Made by a program: the position numbers and the translations under genes. A model generated the notes under the pieces. The model had not been told where the DNA came from. It ran no database searches and saw only the letters and a program-made list of their open reading frames with translations. 64,000 bases of DNA from assembly GCF_015240065.1 (NCBI RefSeq), contig NZ_CP060506.1:1116001-1180000 (forward strand), in the 5' to 3' direction. Origin of the DNA: Nanchangia anserum (GTDB taxonomy: Bacteria > Actinomycetota > Actinomycetes > Actinomycetales > Actinomycetaceae). Of this stretch, positions 40,943-51,070 are shown one piece after another. Position 1 is the first letter of the stretch. Every line of letters begins with the position of its first letter.

Positions 40943-41174
40943 TCCCTTATCTCAAAGGGACATCCGCACCCAACGGCGTTACGGTTCGGAGGCTCCCCTG
41001 GCGTCGAACCGAGTTTCCGTCTATGCTGCCTGCGACTGGAGTCCCGGACAAGCGGAGTCTCCGCGACGGTTGCCGCCTGCTCGCTGGCTCAACTGTGCGT
41101 GCTGGCTCGGTGCACTCCTCCTCCTCGTCTTCCTGAGGCGCCCGTATCCCCGCTACGTGCCGATTGTCGTGCAC
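40943..41174. other. Intergenic stretch after the Abi gene
   Basis: I see no gene here. No frame in the stretch has coding-like composition. It separates the Abi gene from the phage polymerase remnant. Confidence 0.5.
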
Positions 41175-41504
41175 TTACAGGGCATTGCTGACCGGGTTGG
41201 CGAAAGCTTTCAGGTCTTCCCACGAATCCGCGCGTGCGGTGTCCTGCTCGTAGGCGATGAGATAGCCCCAGTGCTGCCCGGCGTAGGCGTCCTCGGCAAC
41301 TAGACGACGCACCAATGCTTCGGCGGCTTTGCGCTTGGCCTGCACTTTGGCGTCGTCGACGTGGACGGAGTTGACTTCGGCGCTTTCTCGATCCTCTGCC
41401 CGGAGTTTCTTGCCTAGGGCGGCGATGATCTCTTTGCGCAGCAGCACGTCCCCGGCAGAGGTGACCCGGCGAGCCGCATGTTCGGCGTCCCAGTCGAAAA
41501 ACAC
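41175..41504 (-). CDS. Hypothetical protein overlapping the phage polymerase remnant
   Basis: Not recognised. A 109-residue, Ala/Arg-rich helical protein (MFFDWDAEHAARRVTSAGDVLL). It reads across the start of the DNA polymerase fragment on the opposite strand, with an overlap of ~27 bp. It has a plausible internal pattern (RKEIIAALGKKLRAEDRES) and may be a small phage protein, or chance. Low confidence. Confidence 0.4.
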   Translation of the reverse strand: MFFDWDAEHAARRVTSAGDVLLRKEIIAALGKKLRAEDRESAEVNSVHVDDAKVQAKRKAAEALVRRLVAEDAYAGQHWGYLIAYEQDTARADSWEDLKAFANPVSNAL

Positions 41505-42159
41505 GGCATCAACACCGAACTACGTCAGAAAGGCAAGATCGCCACGCTGGCCTGCGATTACAACAGCTCCGTCGGAGTATTGAAAGCCATGGGCGCCCTG
41601 CGCATGGGGCTGGCCGGACACGAACTGAACCCCAACATGGACGCCTGGCGGACCACGAACCCCAACATCGTGCAGCTCTGGGCCGACGTCGAGCAGGCCG
41701 CGATCGATGCCATCAGCACCCGCCAAGCGATCCGGCTACGCAACCTCGTCTTCAGCGTCGAGTCCGGAATTCTCTTCATCGAACTGCCCTCGGGCAGACG
41801 GCTCGCCTACGTGAAGCCCCAGCTGGGTGAGAACAGGTGGGGCGGCGCGTCCATCACCTACAGCGGTGTCACTACCGGACGAAAATGGGGCCGGCTGGAA
41901 ATCTACGGCGGGAAACTCGTCGAAAACATCGTCCAAGCCACAGCCCGCGACCTCCCCGCCCACGCCATGACACTCGTCGCAGACGCCGGGCACCAGATTG
42001 TCATGCACGTCCACGACGAAATCGTCATCGATGAATCCCCTAGCCTCTGGCTTCACCGTCGCCGACGCCTGCGCCTTCATGGCCGCCTCACCCGACTGGG
42101 CAGACGGACTGCCGCTGGATGCCAACGGGTACAAATGCTCGTACTACCGCAAGGACTGA
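41478..42159 (+). pseudogene. Prophage family A DNA polymerase, C-terminal fragment
   Basis: The fragment starts inside the palm/fingers region and keeps ELRQKGKIATLACDYNSSVG (motif B-like) and VMHVHDEIVID (motif C). The frame is lost at ~42030. The true end is ASGFTVADACAFMAASPDWADG...YYRKD with TGA at 42157-42159. All N-terminal domains, and ~400 or more residues, are missing. The sequence resembles the phage-encoded PolA of actinobacterial phages, not the host enzyme. It is a scar of a lost prophage. Confidence 0.85.
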
Positions 42160-42220
42160 TTCTCTACTTCCTGATGGATCGTCTTGGTCATAATGATTTC
42201 GACTTCAAACCCTGCGAAGG

Positions 42221-43047
42221 TCACTCGCTGACAAAGACCTGCCCATTCTCCGGGATGCCTTCAAGTACCCGGTTCGTTGCCTTCCGTGTAGTAAATCGTT
42301 CGTCGAAACTAGTGGTCAACTCGGCGTCGGGCCACTGGAACGGCACGCCCGCAGCAGCTGATGGATTCGCTCTATCCATCAGCTGGAAGTGCAAGTGTGG
42401 CTCACTCGTATTTCCCGTATTCCCCACGGAGGCGATTACCGTGCCTGCTTCTACTTGTTCACCGAGTTGTACGTTGAGGGATCCTTCTTTGAGGTGCGCA
42501 TACACGGCGAAGGAACCGTCCCCGTGGTCGATGGTGATGTGGTTGCCGAGCACGAAGCGTGAACCGCCAAGCTCGCGGCATATTGCCTCGATCGTCATCA
42601 TGTAGATGATTCCTGACCACGTGGATCGTGCTGCATGGTCGCGGAGTCTGGACTCGAGTGACACGACGACGCCGTTTTGGCGCACACCACGTCTGCTCCG
42701 AAGCTTAGATAGTCGGATGGCTGGGCTTGTCGAAGTCCCCACCCGAGTTTCACAGGCGGCTCATTCTCGCGAGCCTGAACCAGGTCAATGGCGAAGGCTT
42801 GCCCGAGGGATCTCACGCTGTGGCTGGGTACGCGAGTGCCAGGACTATTCAGTGCCACCCAACGTCCGCGAACCGGTATGCCGACTGATCGTGGCCTCTC
42901 ACCGTCCGCGCGGGGAGACGGAAATAAGTTCACGACTAAGAGGACAAGCACAAACGGGGACATGTGAACAGGGAACGCAAGGGCAATCACAAGCCCCACG
43001 ACGAACAGTCGGAAGAACCACGTCTTGTGCGATGCAATGAATCTCAT
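42221..43047 (-). CDS. M23 family metallopeptidase with N-terminal membrane helices, frameshifted
   Basis: The N-terminal part has two hydrophobic stretches (WFFRLFVVGLVIALAFPV, FVLVLLVVNLF), then LGQAFAIDLVQA. The rest, in another frame, has NHITIDHGDGSFAVYAHL, EQVEAGTVIASVGNTGNTSEPHLHFQL, the M23 core with its HLH. One base change near 42665 joins them into ~275 residues. The membrane part suggests a surface or secreted peptidoglycan peptidase. The start overlaps the regulator gene stop by four bases, so the two form one operon. Confidence 0.82.
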
Positions 43048-43577
43048 CGGTGTTCACCTGCCAGAATCGCCACGAGGAGCGGCACCCGTCGCGGTGCGGG
43101 TATTTGATGCGCGCCGCCCGCCTTGGTCGTGAGCCATCCGGCTGCAGTGAGTGCGCGCAGGTGGTGGTAGACCTGCCCAACCGAGCCGACGCCGTCCAAC
43201 TCAGCGAGTTCCTTAGCCGTGCTTCGCCCGCGAATAACCGCTTGGAGAATGCGAAGGCGCACTGGATGGGCTAAGGCCGACAGGCATTCGGCTGCTTGTG
43301 ACCAGTCCGATTCGAGAAGGTCATCGACGTCTGCATCCTGCTGCCAGGAGGCTGCAGCGCCCTCTGGGGCAACGACGTTGCCCACTATCATGACCGCACC
43401 AGAGCCCTGGGATCGTGCTTTTAACCACTCCAACGCCCATATGTTGTCGTCATGATTCTGAGCCAGCGCGCCCACTCGAACCTGGGGTGGTTCTTCTATG
43501 CGGTCAGATTCTAGCTTTTCCACACGCCGAGCCAAGGCGTCAATTTTTGCAGACAAGCTCTCCAACGGGTCAACCAT
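43044..43577 (-). CDS. ArsR-family winged-helix regulator
   Basis: A 177-residue protein. Residues ~1-25 form a coiled coil (LSAKIDALARRVEKLESDR). An acidic middle is followed by the winged helix LSALAHPVRLRILQAVIRG and GQVYHHLRALTAAGWLTTK from ~95. No ArsR metal-site cysteines are seen. It is coupled by a four-base overlap to the M23 peptidase gene, so it probably controls that gene in answer to a cell-wall or phage signal, which is inference. The ATG at 43577 lies right at the predicted transcription start. Confidence 0.85.
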   Translation of the reverse strand: MVDPLESLSAKIDALARRVEKLESDRIEEPPQVRVGALAQNHDDNIWALEWLKARSQGSGAVMIVGNVVAPEGAAASWQQDADVDDLLESDWSQAAECLSALAHPVRLRILQAVIRGRSTAKELAELDGVGSVGQVYHHLRALTAAGWLTTKAGGAHQIPAPRRVPLLVAILAGEHR

Positions 43578-43583
43578 GCACCT

Positions 43584-43612
43584 AGGTTACCAATATTGCG
43601 GATTTCCGTAAA
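43584..43612 (-). promoter_or_regulatory. Candidate promoter with operator-like inverted repeat for the ArsR-M23 operon
   Basis: On the minus strand TTTACG (43612-43607) and TAACCT (43589-43584) are 17 bp apart. The inverted repeat TT-n-CGGA-nn-TCCG-n-AA (43596-43611) overlaps the -35 and spacer, the place for an autoregulatory operator. The predicted start is ~7 bp after the -10, i.e. at the ATG of the regulator, so the mRNA would be leaderless. Confidence 0.6.
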
Positions 43613-44078
43613 ATCGAACTGGAGCGAGTGTGGCCGCTGCTGCAACGACGGACCGTTACGCTGGCGGTCACCTCGAGACATTGATACTCCGGGATGACGA
43701 ACTCAAAATCGCCGCTGGTGAGCAACTTGCCAACGCTGATCTCTGCCGCGTGCGGGTCTCGCAGCAGCGCGGATCAGAGGGGTCAACCCAGGTGTAACCG
43801 TACTTGTCCGTCTCGGTGGGGAATGAGAGCCTTGTCCGTGTCTTACCAGGTGAGCTGGAGGCGTTGCGCGGTCATCTCGTCGGTCTCATCCTTCGTGTCA
43901 GTGCGAACGTCCTCGGAGACATCCGCGATGGCGCCGTCATGCAGGCGGCCGACGCTCAGCAGGGCTGTCGCTTCGGATCGTAGCACCTCGAGGGAGCTCA
44001 TCGCGGAGGTTTACCGCACGATCCTTGGCTGGCCTTCTGCTTCCCGAGACTATCCCCGCGCCCGCTATTGTGGTGTTC
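43613..44078. other. Degenerate stretch with a small minus-strand ORF
   Basis: No convincing gene. A 52-codon minus-strand frame (43843-44001, MSSLEVLRSEATALLSVGRLHDG) has ordered, coding-like sequence but ends abruptly. Downstream, another frame reads SFPTETDKYGYTWVDPSDPR, so this may be a broken gene of ~100-130 residues. I cannot name the family. The plus-strand open frame across 43694-44086 looks like a shadow. Confidence 0.4.
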
Positions 44079-44981
44079 ATGCTTAAGCCGCTACAGGTAG
44101 GCGACGAATGCCGCGTCGACGGTTTCCTTGCTCACAGCGGCTGGGAGGCACACCTTACCGATGGCTTTGAACCGCCCGAGTTTCCGGCAGCCGTCCCGCA
44201 TATCGTCGCCGTTGGTTCCCCTACCCTGTGGGAAGACGTCGTTCCCGGGCTCCGCTACACTGTGCTCGGAACCTGGGACGGGCAGGTCGTCAGGGCACGA
44301 GAGTGCCACGAGGCCCCCACCCACGACCTGTTTACGGTGCCACCGGCCAACGTTGTCGAGGCAACCGCACCGGATACCTCGCAGCAGGACTGGGATCTTC
44401 CGCGCTTGGTTACCTGCGCGGGCAGCTTCACACGGCAGACAGACGACGCACTCATCTCTCATACGACGCTCACTCGGTGGACGCCTGAGGCCGAGGCCAT
44501 CCTCGATCGCGACGACGTCGCGGTCGCTGTTCTCTGCGGCCATCCCGACGATCCGTTTCCCTCCACATATCCGCCCTACGATCCCTATGCGGAGGCGACA
44601 CCCCAACGCGAGCTTGCCGTGGGTGACGCCGCGCTTGCCTGTGGTTTCCTCGTGACCTCCGGAACCGATACGTGGGTCACCGGGCACTGGGCCGATCCGC
44701 CGACAACCGGGATCCGGCTTGCCTCGCCCTGGCACCGTTTCCAGAATCTCTCCCCCACGTGTCCCCGTGCCCTCTACGGCACCTGGGCGAGAGACCACCT
44801 GGCCGACGACGGGCAAGCCCTCATCCCGACCTACCAGGACTACCGCTATCGCGACCGCACCACCCTGGTCCCGCGCTACCGGGCCGGGGTCGAGGATCAC
44901 GATCCGGCCCGGCCCCTCGCGGTTCTCGTCGGGTATCCCACCGACAGGTTCGTGTGGCACCGCAACACGCCGCCGCTCTAG
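44079..44981 (+). CDS. Hypothetical protein, unknown
   Basis: Not recognised. 300 residues, rich in Pro, Asp and Trp. Segments such as GYPTDRFVWHRNTPP near the end and CGHPDDPFPSTYPPYDPY in the middle might be repeats of one motif (G-x-P-x-D-x-F). LYGTWARDHLAD and LGTWDGQVVRARE are similar pairs, so the protein may contain two related beta-rich domains. No signal peptide or membrane segment. The start at 44079 (MLKPLQVGDECR) is chosen over an upstream TTG. Codon use is close to the core genes. Confidence 0.6.
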   Translation: MLKPLQVGDECRVDGFLAHSGWEAHLTDGFEPPEFPAAVPHIVAVGSPTLWEDVVPGLRYTVLGTWDGQVVRARECHEAPTHDLFTVPPANVVEATAPDTSQQDWDLPRLVTCAGSFTRQTDDALISHTTLTRWTPEAEAILDRDDVAVAVLCGHPDDPFPSTYPPYDPYAEATPQRELAVGDAALACGFLVTSGTDTWVTGHWADPPTTGIRLASPWHRFQNLSPTCPRALYGTWARDHLADDGQALIPTYQDYRYRDRTTLVPRYRAGVEDHDPARPLAVLVGYPTDRFVWHRNTPPL

Positions 44982-45011
44982 CCCTCACGGACCGGGTCGA
45001 ACTCCGAAGCC

Positions 45012-45505
45012 CTACAGGCCTTGCTTGCGCAGCTCGGCCATCGCCTTCTTGCGGTACTTCTTGCTCAACCGATCCAGGTAGAGGTGGCCGTCGAGGTGGT
45101 CGCACTCGTGCTGAATGCAGCGCCCCATGAGCTCCTCGCCCTCAACGATCTTCTTCTTGCCGTCCAGGTCGATGCCCTCGGCGCGCGCGTACCACCCGCG
45201 CTCAGTCGGGAAAAACAGTCCCGGCACGCTCAGGCACCCCTCGTCGCCGTCCTGATACTCGTCCTCGCTGACCTCGACGAGAACGGGGTTGAGGATGTAG
45301 TCGATCTCGCCATCAATGTTCCACGAAAACGCCCGCAGACTGACTCCGATCTGGTTGGCAGCCAGTCCTGCACGCCCCCCTCGTCGTCAACGGTCTCGAG
45401 CAGATCCTCCACCAGCTGCTTGACGGCGGCGTCGATCTCGGTGATCGGTTCACACGCCGTGCGCAGGACCGGGTCGCCAATGATGCGAATGTCGCGATAA
45501 GCCAC
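45012..45505 (-). CDS. def: Peptide deformylase, one frameshift
   Basis: A ~164-residue iron or zinc hydrolase that removes the formyl group from new proteins. The GTG at 45505 starts [15 protein letters not shown]. Motif 1 is [12 protein letters not shown] after correcting one missing G near 45375. Motif 2 EGCLSVPG and motif 3 QHECDH are intact in the second frame. The stop codon of the upstream proS ends 4 bp before this start. The enzyme is essential in most bacteria, so the break is probably a sequencing error. Confidence 0.93.
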
Positions 45506-45508
45506 GGT

Positions 45509-47288
45509 TCACTCCCCCACGTATCCGGCCACGAGCTCGACCACGTCACCGACGGCGACGTCCTGCTTGTCGCCACTGCGGCGACCGCGCACTTCGACCA
45601 GCCCGTCGGCCAGCCCACGGCCAACGACGATCGCATACGGCATCCCCAGCAGCTCGGCATCGGCAAACTTCACCCCCCGATACTTTCTTGCGGTCATCGA
45701 ACAGGACATCAACGCCGCGCTCGGACAGCTCCTCGGCGATGGCTCGGGCCGCGTTCAGCCCCTCCTCGGACTTGCCCATCGAGGCAACGTAGACGTGGAA
45801 CGGCGCGATGTTGACGGGCCATGCCAGCCCCTTGTCGTCATGATTGGCCTCGGCGAGAGCCGCCATGACGCGCGAGACCCCGATGCCGTAGGAGCCCATC
45901 GTGACGACCTGGCTCTTGCCATTCTGGTCGAGCACCTTCAGGTCGAGGGCCTTCGCGTACTTGCGGCCCAGCTGGAAGATGTGGCCGATCTCGATGCCGC
46001 GTGCCGTGCGCAGCGGACCCGAGCCGTCGGGGGCCGGGTCACCGTCGACGATCTCGGCGGCTTCAATCGTCCCGTCGACGCGGAAGTCGCGCCCGGCGAC
46101 GAGGTGGTAGAGGTGATGCCCTTCCTTGCCGGCGCCGGCAATCCACTCGGTGCCCTCGACGACGCGCGGGTCCACGAGCGAGCGCGGCGAGCCGCTGATC
46201 GTGCCGTCCTCACCGACGACGCGATCGGGGTGGTCGGGGCCCGCGCACGTCGGCCCTGTGAAGCCGGGAACGATCGACGGATAGGCCTTGAGGTCCTCTT
46301 CGGTCGCCATCTCGACCTCGAGTCCGAGCGAGGCCTCCAAGCGCTTCATGTCGACGTCGCGATCGCCGGGGACGCCGACGAGGATGACCTCGCGGTGCCC
46401 GTCGGGGTGGATCGCCGCGACCATGAACGCCTTCAGCGTGTCCGCCGCCGTCCACTCACGCCCGTCCTCACGCGGGAAGTTCGCGTTTGAGTACTCGACG
46501 AGCGAGGCGATCGTATGCGCATCAGGCGTGTAGCGCATCTCGGCGGCCGGGATGTCGTCGTACGGCTTGGTCTCGGGCGCAACCGTCGTCACCGCCTCGG
46601 CATTGGCCGCATATCCGCCATCGGAGACGACGAACGTGTCCTCGCCGATGTCGCACGGGAACAGGAATTCCTCACTGCGCGAGCCGCCCATCGCCCCGGA
46701 CATCGCCTGGCAGATGACGAAGGGCAGCCCCAGCCGGCTGAAGATCTTCTGGTAGGCCTGCCGTTGCAGCTCGTAGGAGCGATCCAGCCCCTCGTCGTCG
46801 ACGTCGAACGAGTAGGCGTCCTTCATGCAGAACTCGCGGCCGCGGATGATCCCGGCGCGCGGGCGCGCTTCGTCGCGGTACTTCGTCTGAATCTGATAGA
46901 GCATGCTCGGCAGATCCTTGTACGAGGAGTACAGGTCCTTGACCAGGAGCGTGAACATCTCCTCGTGCGTGGGCGCGAGCAGGTAGTCGTTGTCACGGCG
47001 ATCCTTCAGGCGGAACAGGTTATCGCCGTATTCCTCCCAACGGTTCGTCGCCTGGTAGGGCTCCGCTGGCAGCAGCGCGGGGAACTCCACCTCGTCGCAG
47101 CCGATCGCGTCCATCTCCTCGCGCACGACCTGGGCGACCTTGCGCAGCGTGCGCAGCCCCAGCGGCATCCACGTGTAGATCCCCGGAGCAGCTCGGCGAA
47201 CGTAGCCGGCGCGAACCAGGAGCTTGTGGCTGGCGACCTCGGCGTCGGCCGGGTCCTCGCGCAGCGTCCGGACAAAATATGTCGACAT
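45509..47288 (-). CDS. proS: Prolyl-tRNA synthetase, one frameshift near the C-terminus
   Basis: A ~592-residue class II synthetase of the bacterial type with an editing insert. Motif 2 region [22 protein letters not shown] and [26 protein letters not shown] are visible, the ~180-residue INS domain follows, and [17 protein letters not shown] is motif 3. The anticodon-binding domain reads [10 protein letters not shown], breaks after [10 protein letters not shown], and continues as [19 protein letters not shown] in another frame. One extra G in a run of six near 45679 explains this. Start [12 protein letters not shown] at 47288; the open frame further upstream belongs to an unrelated frame. Confidence 0.94.
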
Positions 47289-47347
47289 CGTCTTCAGCAC
47301 GGTGTCCACTCTAATGCAGAACGCGCGCGAGGCCGGGCGCGGACCGT

Positions 47348-48520
47348 TTACTTGGCGCCGGGGGCAAACGCCTGAACGTCTGGCGAGCCGGTGCCCTCCT
47401 CCAGGCCCATGCGTTCGGCGAGTGCGTGGGCTTCCTCGATGAGGGTGGGCACGATGTCGTCTTCGGGAACGGTCTTGATGACCTTGCCCTTGATGAAGAT
47501 CTGGCCCTTGCCGTTGCCCGAGGCCACGCCGAGATCGGCCTCGCGCGCCTCGCCGGGGCCGTTGACGACGCAACCCATGACGGCGACGCGCAACGGCACG
47601 GTGATGGCGTCTTTGAGGGCGTCCGTCACCGAGTTCGCCAGCGTATAGACGTCCACCTGGGCGCGCCCGCAGCTGGGGCACGAGACGATCTCGAGGGTCT
47701 TCTCGCGCAGGCCCAGCGACTGCAAGATCGCGATGCCGACCTTGACCTCCTCGACCGGATCGGCCGAGAGCGACACGCGGATCGTGTCGCCAATCCCCTG
47801 GCGCAGCAGCGCGCCGAAGGCCGTCGCCGACTTGATCGTGCCCTGGAAGGCCGGACCGGCCTCGGTCACGCCGAGGTGCAGCGGCCAATCCCCGCGTTCG
47901 GCCAGCAACTCGTAGGCACGAATCATGACGACGGGGTCGTGGTGCTTCACCGAGATCTTAAAGTCGTGGAAATCGTGTTCCTCGAACAGCGAGGCCTCCC
48001 ACACGGCCGACTCGGCCAGGGCCTCGGGCGTCGCCTTGCCGTACTTCTTCAGCAGGCGCGGGTCCAGCGAGCCGGCGTTGACACCGATGCGTAGCGACGT
48101 TTCGTGGTCTTTCGCCGCCTTGACGATGTCGGCGATCTGGTCGTCGAACTTGCGGATGTTGCCGGGATTGACGCGCACGGCCGCGCAACCGGCCTCGATG
48201 GCCTTGAAGACGTAACGCGGCTGAAAGTGGATATCGGCGATGACGGGAATCGTGGACTTGCGCGCGATCGGGGCCAAAGCCTCGGCGTCGTCGGCACTGG
48301 GGCACGCGACGCGGACGATGTCGCAGCCCGCCGCCGTCAGTTCCGCGATCTGTTGAAGGGTGGCGCCGATGTCGGTCGTCTTCGTCGTGCACATCGATTG
48401 AACGGAAATCGGCGCGTCGCCCCCGACCCACAGGTCGCCTACGCGAATTTTGCGGGTGCGCCGGCGGGCGAACGGCGCGGTCTTGACGTCGGGCATCCCC
48501 AGATCAACAGAGTCACTCAC
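47348..48520 (-). CDS. ispG: 4-hydroxy-3-methylbut-2-en-1-yl diphosphate synthase
   Basis: A 390-residue iron-sulfur enzyme of the MEP pathway. The TIM-barrel start [22 protein letters not shown] is typical. The [4Fe-4S] cysteines are in [13 protein letters not shown] and [20 protein letters not shown] start. Its neighbours rseP and dxr give the local MEP pair dxr-ispG. Confidence 0.96.
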   Translation of the reverse strand: MSDSVDLGMPDVKTAPFARRRTRKIRVGDLWVGGDAPISVQSMCTTKTTDIGATLQQIAELTAAGCDIVRVACPSADDAEALAPIARKSTIPVIADIHFQPRYVFKAIEAGCAAVRVNPGNIRKFDDQIADIVKAAKDHETSLRIGVNAGSLDPRLLKKYGKATPEALAESAVWEASLFEEHDFHDFKISVKHHDPVVMIRAYELLAERGDWPLHLGVTEAGPAFQGTIKSATAFGALLRQGIGDTIRVSLSADPVEEVKVGIAILQSLGLREKTLEIVSCPSCGRAQVDVYTLANSVTDALKDAITVPLRVAVMGCVVNGPGEAREADLGVASGNGKGQIFIKGKVIKTVPEDDIVPTLIEEAHALAERMGLEEGTGSPDVQAFAPGAK

Positions 48521-48559
48521 GGTCCCAGTATGGCGCAGAACCGGCCGACGTGGCGATTT

Positions 48560-49864
48560 CTAGCCCAGGTGTACGGGATTGACGATGTCGGCGGCAACGA
48601 GGACGAGCGTCATCACGATGAGCAGACCCCATACGACCATGACGAGCGGCATCATGCGGGCGGTGTCGACGGCACCGGGATCGGAAACACCACGCACCCG
48701 CGCCCAGCCGCGGCGCAGGCCTTCATAGAGAGCTCCGACGATGTGACCGCCGTCAAGGGGCAACAGCGGAATGAGGTTGAACACGAACAGCGCCATGTTC
48801 AGCGACCCCATAAGCGACAGCAGCGAGGCTGCACGGTCGCCCAGCGTGATCGCGGCGCCCGGCGCCGACGTGATTTCGCCCGACACCCGAGCCACGCCGA
48901 CGACGCTCATGACCGAGGCCCGGTCGCGCTCGTGCCCCGTCACGAGATCGCGCACGGTCCCCCACACCTGTTGAGGCAGGCGGACGACGACTGCCGCCGT
49001 GCCCCAGAATGTCTGAGACACCGCCGACGAGATCTCCCCAACGCCGCCGCGGTGACGTGCCAACTCAGACGTCACGCCGACGACCGGCGCGCCATCGACG
49101 AGGCGTGGCGTCACGGTGACCTCGAGCTGCGTGCCGTCACGCTCGATGACGACGCGCGACGTCGTCTCACCACTGGCGGCGATTTGCTCGCGCACGTCGT
49201 CCCACGTACGCGTGGGGTGCCCAGCCCACGCAATGACGCGGTCCCCGGGGCGCAGACCAGCCGCGTGGGCAGGCCCGGTGAGTTCGGCCTCCGGGCACGT
49301 CGTCGCCTCGGTGAGGCACGGCGCAACCCGCGCGAGCGTCGTCGTCGGCTGCTGGTAGCCGATCCCGCCGATGGCGACGCCCAAGCAGATGACCGATAAG
49401 ACGAGGTTGACGACGGGACCACCGAACATGACGATGGCCTTTCGCCACCACGCGAGTTCTGTGAAGGCGACCCCGGGCGTACGCGACTGCTCAAGCTCCT
49501 CGAGGGCACTAAGACGCGCGTCCTGAGCCATCGTCGGCTTGAGGGCCTCGATCTCGGCCGCGTCGAGGGCGTCTGCCTCGGCCTGGGTGTAGCGTTTACC
49601 GGTCGAGTCCTTATAGACGACGGTGCCCGGGCTGGCCTTTCGGTACATGCCCAAAATCGTGACGAAACCGCCGAGCAGAATCGCTTTGATGCCGTATTCG
49701 GTGCCGCGGTACGTGCGCGACCACAGCGTCGGCCCGAAGCCGACCATGTAGCGCGAGACGCGCGCGCCGAAATGCTTGGCCGGGAGCAGGTGACCGAGTT
49801 CGTGCAGGGCGACCGAGACGATCAGCCCGACAATCATGACGACGATGCCAAGCGCGTACGACAT
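48560..49864 (-). CDS. rseP: Site-2 intramembrane metalloprotease (RseP/Rip1 family, M50)
   Basis: A 434-residue protein with catalytic HELGH at residues 21-25 in the first membrane helix. A PDZ domain (AHAAGLRPGDRVIAWAGHPTR) lies in the middle, and NLIPLLPLDGGHI near the C-terminus supplies the third metal ligand. About four membrane segments. The family cuts anti-sigma factors within the membrane during regulated proteolysis. Starts 4 bp after the dxr stop. Confidence 0.94.
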   Translation of the reverse strand: MSYALGIVVMIVGLIVSVALHELGHLLPAKHFGARVSRYMVGFGPTLWSRTYRGTEYGIKAILLGGFVTILGMYRKASPGTVVYKDSTGKRYTQAEADALDAAEIEALKPTMAQDARLSALEELEQSRTPGVAFTELAWWRKAIVMFGGPVVNLVLSVICLGVAIGGIGYQQPTTTLARVAPCLTEATTCPEAELTGPAHAAGLRPGDRVIAWAGHPTRTWDDVREQIAASGETTSRVVIERDGTQLEVTVTPRLVDGAPVVGVTSELARHRGGVGEISSAVSQTFWGTAAVVVRLPQQVWGTVRDLVTGHERDRASVMSVVGVARVSGEITSAPGAAITLGDRAASLLSLMGSLNMALFVFNLIPLLPLDGGHIVGALYEGLRRGWARVRGVSDPGAVDTARMMPLVMVVWGLLIVMTLVLVAADIVNPVHLG

Positions 49865-49867
49865 GGA

Positions 49868-51070
49868 TCAGCCTCGGCCTTTCACGACCTCGCCGGCCCG
49901 CAGGCGCGCCCACTCTTGGACGGCCTCGATGTCGTCGAGGCTCGGCTCGGCGATGCCGTCGTGGGCCGCCGTGATCTCGCCGAGGGTATCGACGATCGCC
50001 AGGTAGGGCAGCTTGCCAGCAAGGAAGGCGTCGACGAGGACCTCGTTAGCGGCGTTGAAGACGGCCGGGTGAGTTGCCGAGGCAGCGACACAGCCACGCG
50101 CGATCTCGATCGCCGGGAATGTGTCGGCGTCAATCGGCTCGAACTCCCACAACTGAGCGTGGGTGAAGTCCAGGGGCGTAGAGACGGTGTCGAGGCGGCG
50201 CGGCCACGTCAGCCCTAGCGCGATCGGCAGCTTCATATCGGGCGGACTCGCCTGGGCGATCGTCGCGCCGTCTCGCCACGTCACGGCCGAATGGACGATC
50301 GACTGGGGATGACACACCGGCTGAACCTGATCGGGAGCGACGTCGAAGAGGAGCACGGCCTCGATGAGTTCGAGGGCCTTGTTGACGAGCGTCGAGGAGT
50401 TGATCGTCACGACCGGTCCCATCGACCACGTCGGATGATTGAGCGCCTGCTCGGGAGTCACAGCGGCCAGGTCGGAACGGGACTTACCGCGGAACGGCCC
50501 TCCGGAGGCAGTGAGGATGATCTGGGCCAGCTCCGACTCCCCCGTCGTCGCCGTCGCACACATGCCGCGGTTGTGGATCCCGCTGGCGAGCGCCTGGGCG
50601 ATCGCCGAATGCTCGGAGTCGACGGGAACGACCTGGGCGGGACGCTGTTGGGCGCGGGTGACGAGGGAACCGCCGGCGACAAGCGACTCCTTGTTAGCCA
50701 GGGCGAGGGTGGCACCCGATTTCAGCGCGGCGAGCGTCGCACGCAGCCCGACGGCCCCCGTAATGCCGTTGAGCACGCACGCATCCGGGAAGCTCCCGCA
50801 CGCCTCGACGACGCCGTCGGCACCCGCGAGAACCTGGGTGGCGACCCCGGCGTCCGCCAATGTGTCACTGACCCGCCGAGCAGCCGCCTCGTCGGCAACC
50901 GCCGCCGCATCTGGGCGATAACGGACAATCTGGGCGACAAAGCTGTCGACCGAGCCACCGCCGCAGGCAAGACCGCGCACGCGGAAGTGGCCGGGGTGGT
51001 CATCGATGACCTGGAGCGCCTGGGTTCCGATCGAGCCGGTCGAGCCGGCGATGACGACGTCGCGCATCAT
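49868..51070 (-). CDS. dxr: 1-deoxy-D-xylulose 5-phosphate reductoisomerase
   Basis: A 400-residue NADPH enzyme, second step of the MEP pathway. The nucleotide loop VIAGSTGSIGTQALQV, LANKESLVAGG, VPVDSEHSAI and GPFRGKSRSDL (metal and substrate sites) are all present. Overlaps the stop of the DivIVA-like gene. Two tandem ATGs occur at the start (51070 and 51067). Confidence 0.96.
   Translation of the reverse strand: MMRDVVIAGSTGSIGTQALQVIDDHPGHFRVRGLACGGGSVDSFVAQIVRYRPDAAAVADEAAARRVSDTLADAGVATQVLAGADGVVEACGSFPDACVLNGITGAVGLRATLAALKSGATLALANKESLVAGGSLVTRAQQRPAQVVPVDSEHSAIAQALASGIHNRGMCATATTGESELAQIILTASGGPFRGKSRSDLAAVTPEQALNHPTWSMGPVVTINSSTLVNKALELIEAVLLFDVAPDQVQPVCHPQSIVHSAVTWRDGATIAQASPPDMKLPIALGLTWPRRLDTVSTPLDFTHAQLWEFEPIDADTFPAIEIARGCVAASATHPAVFNAANEVLVDAFLAGKLPYLAIVDTLGEITAAHDGIAEPSLDDIEAVQEWARLRAGEVVKGRG

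Noticed and set aside
43694..44086. 130-codon plus-strand frame upstream of the orphan gene
   Set aside because: Ser/Arg-rich composition typical of antisense frames. The minus strand at this place is the more gene-like one.
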